Below are positions 61,340 to 64,000 of a stretch of DNA of 64,000 nt, one piece after another (position 1 is the stretch's first letter; every line of letters starts with the position of its first letter). The translations under genes were made by a program, and so were the position numbers. The stretch is taken from positions 8,095 through 72,094 of the forward strand of contig JAXFQS010000084.1 of assembly GCA_034178815.1 (NCBI GenBank), read 5' to 3'. The notes below the pieces were generated by a model. That model was not told the DNA's origin and searched no databases. It saw nothing but the letters and a program-made list of their open reading frames with translations. Source of the DNA: JAXFQS01 sp034178815. GTDB taxonomy: Bacteria > Verrucomicrobiota > Kiritimatiellia > RFP12 > DVOR01.

Positions 61340-62452
61340 ATGGCAAAATCCGATCTAATCCGCAAGGAAATTCTGCTGTGGGAGCGAGAGCATCTGATTG
61401 ACCCCGGGCTCACTCGAAAACTGCTCGAACGATACCCAAAACGCACGCCGATTCAAGGGCTGGGGGCATCTGTTGCGCTAGCCTTCGGGACGGTGCTTTG
61501 CTGTCTTGGCGGGGTGACGCTGGTTGCGGTCAACTGGGACTGTTTCGGGCGCACGCAGCGGGCGGTTCTAGCGGTTTTGCCGACTCTCGCCTGCGGGTTC
61601 CTAGCGTTGTGGGGGGTGTGTCGGAATTGGCGCGCGACGCGGCTATGGGAGGCGCTTGGGCTAGGCTGGGTCGGGGCGACGGTGATAGGCACGGGACTGG
61701 TGGCGCAGACATATCAGATGGGCGGGTCTGTGCCGATGCTGGTGCTGCTGACTGGGATTCTTTCGTATCCGATTGTCTGGGTGACGCGAAGCACGCTGGC
61801 GGCTCTGGCGTGGTCGGTTTTCCCATTGATTTGGCTCTGTTCGATTCGCGCCAGCGAGGGCGGCTGGTGCGTGCCGCCCGGGCTGACGCCGTGGTTGGTG
61901 TTATCGGCTTTTGCGGTTTCGGCAGGGGCGATGGTCTGGCACCTAAGGCGGTTGAAGGATGGCGCGCTGAGGGGGTTTGCGGGGGTGTGTTCGGGGCTGG
62001 TCTATGGTATCAGTCTGCCGATTCTCGTTATTGGGTCGATTGGCAAAGAGGTGTTTGAGCCTCAGGGAATTCTGCTGACGATATGGGTATGCGAGGGGTT
62101 GCTGTTCGGCGCGGGGATGACTTGGGGGATTCGTTCGTGGCGTACGGCGGGGATGTGCCTGGCTTGGGTGGCGTCGCTTCCGACGCCGTTCAACGAGGTG
62201 GTCGGATGGCGCGTGTTGCCGCTTGCGATTCTTTTCGCTCTGGGGTTGCTTTGGGTAGGCATCGTGCGCCGGCGCCTGGGGCTACTCAACGGGGGGCTGA
62301 TTTTGTTGCTCTACCTTCTGCTGGTGCGCTTTTTCACGCTCAATTGCAGTTTGGCGGCGAAGGGCTTTGCGGCGTTGGCGGCGGGGCTTTTGCTGATTGT
62401 CGGCAATGTGGTTTTCCAACAATTCCAGAGGAAGGGGGCGACCCGTGGTTGA
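61340..62452 (+). CDS. DUF2157 membrane protein
   Basis: 370 aa. A short cytoplasmic N-domain (MAKSDLIRKEILLWEREHLIDPGLTRKLLERYP) is typical of DUF2157. About a dozen hydrophobic helices follow. The motif GLGWVGATVIGTGLVAQTYQMGG matches the family. ATG 61340 overlaps an upstream TAA (TAATG) and has no clear ribosome-binding site. It is paired with a GDYXXLXY-type gene, the usual partner. Function unknown. Confidence 0.85.
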   Translation: MAKSDLIRKEILLWEREHLIDPGLTRKLLERYPKRTPIQGLGASVALAFGTVLCCLGGVTLVAVNWDCFGRTQRAVLAVLPTLACGFLALWGVCRNWRATRLWEALGLGWVGATVIGTGLVAQTYQMGGSVPMLVLLTGILSYPIVWVTRSTLAALAWSVFPLIWLCSIRASEGGWCVPPGLTPWLVLSAFAVSAGAMVWHLRRLKDGALRGFAGVCSGLVYGISLPILVIGSIGKEVFEPQGILLTIWVCEGLLFGAGMTWGIRSWRTAGMCLAWVASLPTPFNEVVGWRVLPLAILFALGLLWVGIVRRRLGLLNGGLILLLYLLLVRFFTLNCSLAAKGFAALAAGLLLIVGNVVFQQFQRKGATRG

Positions 62453-63041
62453 TCGGATGAGATTGTGGGGCGTGGCCTTGCTGCTTGCCTTTCAGGTGGC
62501 GGCGCTGGGGGCTTTGATGGTTCGCTACGAGAGGGTCGTACGCCATGGAGAGGTGGTGCGCTTGCCGGCTCGGGTCTACGATCCAATGTGCCCAGTCCGC
62601 GGGCGCTACTTGCGGGTGACGGTTGAGCAGAACCTAGAGGTTCCACCGTTTTCCGAGGGGGTGACCCCCGGGGCTTTTGCGCACCTGGTGCCGACCGGGA
62701 GCAATGGGCTGTTCCGGGTTGCCGAGGTCTGCACGGAGCCCGGGGAAGAGGGAATTTGGTTCCGTTTCGGCAAGATTTCGTCGCGCTCCTCATTGGAGTG
62801 GAGCGCGAAAGGGACGAATGAATCCTATTCGGCCTTCTACGACCGCCAGCGGCAAGCCCCGCAGATTCTCTCCGTCCACTTCCCCGGAGAGTTCTTCCTC
62901 AACGAACGCCTCGCCGACCGCCTTGAAGAAGAGTCTCTCGACAAGCAGAACCTAGTCGCCGTCTACCGCTTTCTCGGCGGGCGGTTGGTGCTGACCGACA
63001 TCGAGCGTGACGGCAAAAGCATCCTCGAAGCGACGCGCTAG
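62445..63041 (+). CDS. GDYXXLXY-domain membrane-anchored protein
   Basis: About 198 aa. One N-terminal transmembrane helix (LWGVALLLAFQVAALGALMV) is followed by a mostly extracytoplasmic domain. The family motif region is RVYDPMCPVRGRYLRVTVEQ (consensus RDLLRGDYVxLxY), here with Arg in place of the Asp. GTG 62445 overlaps the DUF2157 gene by 8 bases; ATG 62457 is an alternative. The pairing with DUF2157 supports the call. Confidence 0.78.
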   Translation: MVDRMRLWGVALLLAFQVAALGALMVRYERVVRHGEVVRLPARVYDPMCPVRGRYLRVTVEQNLEVPPFSEGVTPGAFAHLVPTGSNGLFRVAEVCTEPGEEGIWFRFGKISSRSSLEWSAKGTNESYSAFYDRQRQAPQILSVHFPGEFFLNERLADRLEEESLDKQNLVAVYRFLGGRLVLTDIERDGKSILEATR

Positions 63042-63054
63042 CCACGGCGAAAAT

Positions 63055-63156
63055 CCTGCCAACCTTTTGCCCCGGCACCTACCAACCCCATACACCCAAT
63101 CCTTGCCCCCTTCCCCCTTGCGACCTTGCTAGCGAGGCCCTCGACAGGTGCCAACC
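63055..63156. repeat. Intergenic decamer-word cluster
   Basis: CCTGCCAACC (63055-63064), CCTACCAACC (63078-63087) and GGTGCCAACC (63147-63156) occupy the start of a 710-base gap. Confidence 0.5.
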
Positions 63157-63538
63157 TTCGCGCCGATAGCTCGCTCGAAGACAATGTCATTCGCCCCACT
63201 CCCTACGCCGCCCACGCCAAGTGGTACCGTCCCTTGAAGCCTCGTCGGCGAGTGGACATTCACCTGCCGACTATGCCGCCACGACACCAACTCCTCAACG
63301 CCCTCAGACCGAACCACTGAGGGGCTACCTTGTGCGCGCCCAACGCCCGCCGCGCCGAGAGTCTTGCCCGCTTGCCCAAACACGCGCACCGGGTCAATTG
63401 GAGCGGCCTCGGGCGCTTCCCGTGGCCCCACCCCACCACAACAAGCGGCAGCGCGACGGCATAATCTGCCCCGCCGAGACACCCTTCAACAAACACACCG
63501 ACCCCCAAATACGAAGGCACCCGACTCCCCGACAGACT
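63157..63538. other. Non-coding or decayed stretch
   Basis: No open frame here resembles a known protein. Codon-like composition in 63126-63320 suggests decayed coding sequence, but no family is recognisable. No RNA gene seen. Confidence 0.35.
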
Positions 63539-63621
63539 CCTGCCTACCATTCACCCCCAAAGGTATCCACCTCAGCCCCCCACTCCTGCCTACCAGCCAA
63601 ACCCTAAGATAGACACCCACC
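63539..63621. repeat. Intergenic decamer-word cluster
   Basis: CCTGCCTACC (about 63539-63548), GGTATCCACC (63562-63571), CCTGCCTACC again (63585-63594) and GATAGACACCCACC (63608-63621) are spaced about 23 bases apart. Confidence 0.5.
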
Positions 63622-63670
63622 GTCCCCCTTCTCCCCCAAGCGAAACTTCCGGCCAAACCTCCACTTTTGA

Positions 63671-63699
63671 TTGAAAAAACCACAGCGTTTTGCTATCTT
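63671..63699 (+). promoter_or_regulatory. Promoter of the CBM48 gene
   Basis: -35 TTGAAA (63671-63676), 17-base spacer, -10 TATCTT (63694-63699). The leader to ATG 63756 is about 50 bases and carries AAGGAATGG near the start. Confidence 0.65.
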
Positions 63700-63755
63700 A
63701 ACCCCAGCACCAGTGAGGCAGATGCCTCTCAACCCCCCAATAAGGAATGGTGACC

Positions 63756-64000
63756 ATGAAAATCAAAAAAGCCACAAAAGCCGCTGCCGAAAAGCCCGCG
63801 ACCGACAAAGTCGTCAAGCCCGCCGCAGCCAGAAAGTCCGCAAAAACCCGCGAAAAAGGCATCCGCGTGACCTTCTCCGTCCGCGCCGAGACCGGCAGCG
63901 AAGTCTGGCTGGCAGGATCCTTCAACAACTGGGACCCCACCGCCAAGAAAATGGCCGACAAGGCAGGCGACGGATTCTACACCGCCACCCTCACCCTCCC
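63756..64000 (+). CDS. Glycogen-binding (CBM48/AMPK-beta-like) protein, 3'-truncated
   Basis: The window ends inside this gene; 81 residues are visible. A Lys/Ala-rich N-terminus (MKIKKATKAAAEKPATDK) of about 35 residues is followed by a CBM48/isoamylase-N fold: IRVTFSVRAETGSEVWLAGSFNNWDPTAKKMADKAGDGFYTA. This includes the conserved Trp of VWLAGSFNNW that stacks on alpha-glucan. The basic leader may be disordered or bind nucleic acid. A short glycogen-binding protein or a branching-type enzyme would both begin this way. Confidence 0.8.
   Translation, partial: MKIKKATKAAAEKPATDKVVKPAAARKSAKTREKGIRVTFSVRAETGSEVWLAGSFNNWDPTAKKMADKAGDGFYTATLTL

Noticed and set aside
63126..63320. 64-residue open frame in the last large gap
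   Set aside because: No recognisable family, no ribosome-binding site, and it begins inside the decamer-word cluster.

Overview
The window is a GC-rich, gene-dense bacterial chromosome segment of about 45 protein genes, cut at both ends inside genes. Gene content points to the Verrucomicrobiota/Kiritimatiellota/Lentisphaerota part of the PVC group. The clues are an exosortase fused to an EpsI domain, a DUF2723 glycosyltransferase with a TPR tail, ECF sigma factors next to membrane-anchored partners, secreted SUMF/SGNH/M60 proteins, GH78 and GH28 glycosidases, and a type A RNase P RNA. This placement is inferred from family content; no 16S gene or tRNA is visible.

Layout. 1-3602 (+): 5'-truncated sugar ABC ATPase, exosortase-EpsI, orphan adenine methylase. 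3786-10481 (-): DUF2723-TPR protein and topA with an unusual C-terminus. 10744-14643 (+): tandem esterase and a ParE/GyrB-type subunit. 14651-22042 (-): ribE, a SpeE-like TPR membrane protein, a Na/Ca exchanger, gph, secG, fusA and a DtxR-type regulator. 22414-27171 (+): rpsA, tyrS and a secreted GH28-like enzyme. 27272-36746 (-): recO, a PfkB kinase, aroQ, a PSP1 protein, a PKS-like pair, panB and a ppk/ppx relic. 36963-47841 (-): a secreted glycan-attack locus with its own membrane-anchored ECF sigma factor. 48202-52070 (-): proB, gnd, a mannonate-type SDR, tsaE and an Nfu protein. 52177-52310 (-): a candidate small RNA with promoter and terminator. 52587-55729 (+): a SpeE-like membrane protein and a BASS transporter. 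55882-56945 (-): rnpB and a C4 zinc-ribbon coiled-coil protein. 57268-60158 (+): an ECF sigma factor with a FecR-like membrane partner. 60159-61339: decayed sequence. 61340-63041 (+): the DUF2157/GDYXXLXY pair. 63756-64000 (+): start of a CBM48 protein.

How the genes work together. The 36963-47841 block reads as one regulated unit: repeat-containing surface protein, GH78 rhamnosidase-like enzyme, ECF sigma with a transmembrane tail, SUMF protein and a 1510-residue M60/SUMF/SGNH protein. Three of its junctions are overlapping or nearly so, and it ends in a clear terminator. It fits attack on heavily glycosylated protein or polysaccharide. The 30189-35651 block couples pantothenate synthesis (panB) to a protein ending in an intact Sfp-type phosphopantetheinyl transferase. 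Its PKS-like ketosynthase, acyltransferase and dehydratase domains all appear to have lost their catalytic residues.

The most unusual signals are (1) this PKS-like pair with an intact PPTase, (2) the C-rich-loop small RNA at 52177-52310, (3) a degenerate 10-base word family (roughly GRTNCCNACC) in most longer intergenic gaps, (4) a ppk-ppx operon collapsed into one frameshifted relic, and (5) the membrane-anchored ECF sigma translationally coupled to SUMF proteins.
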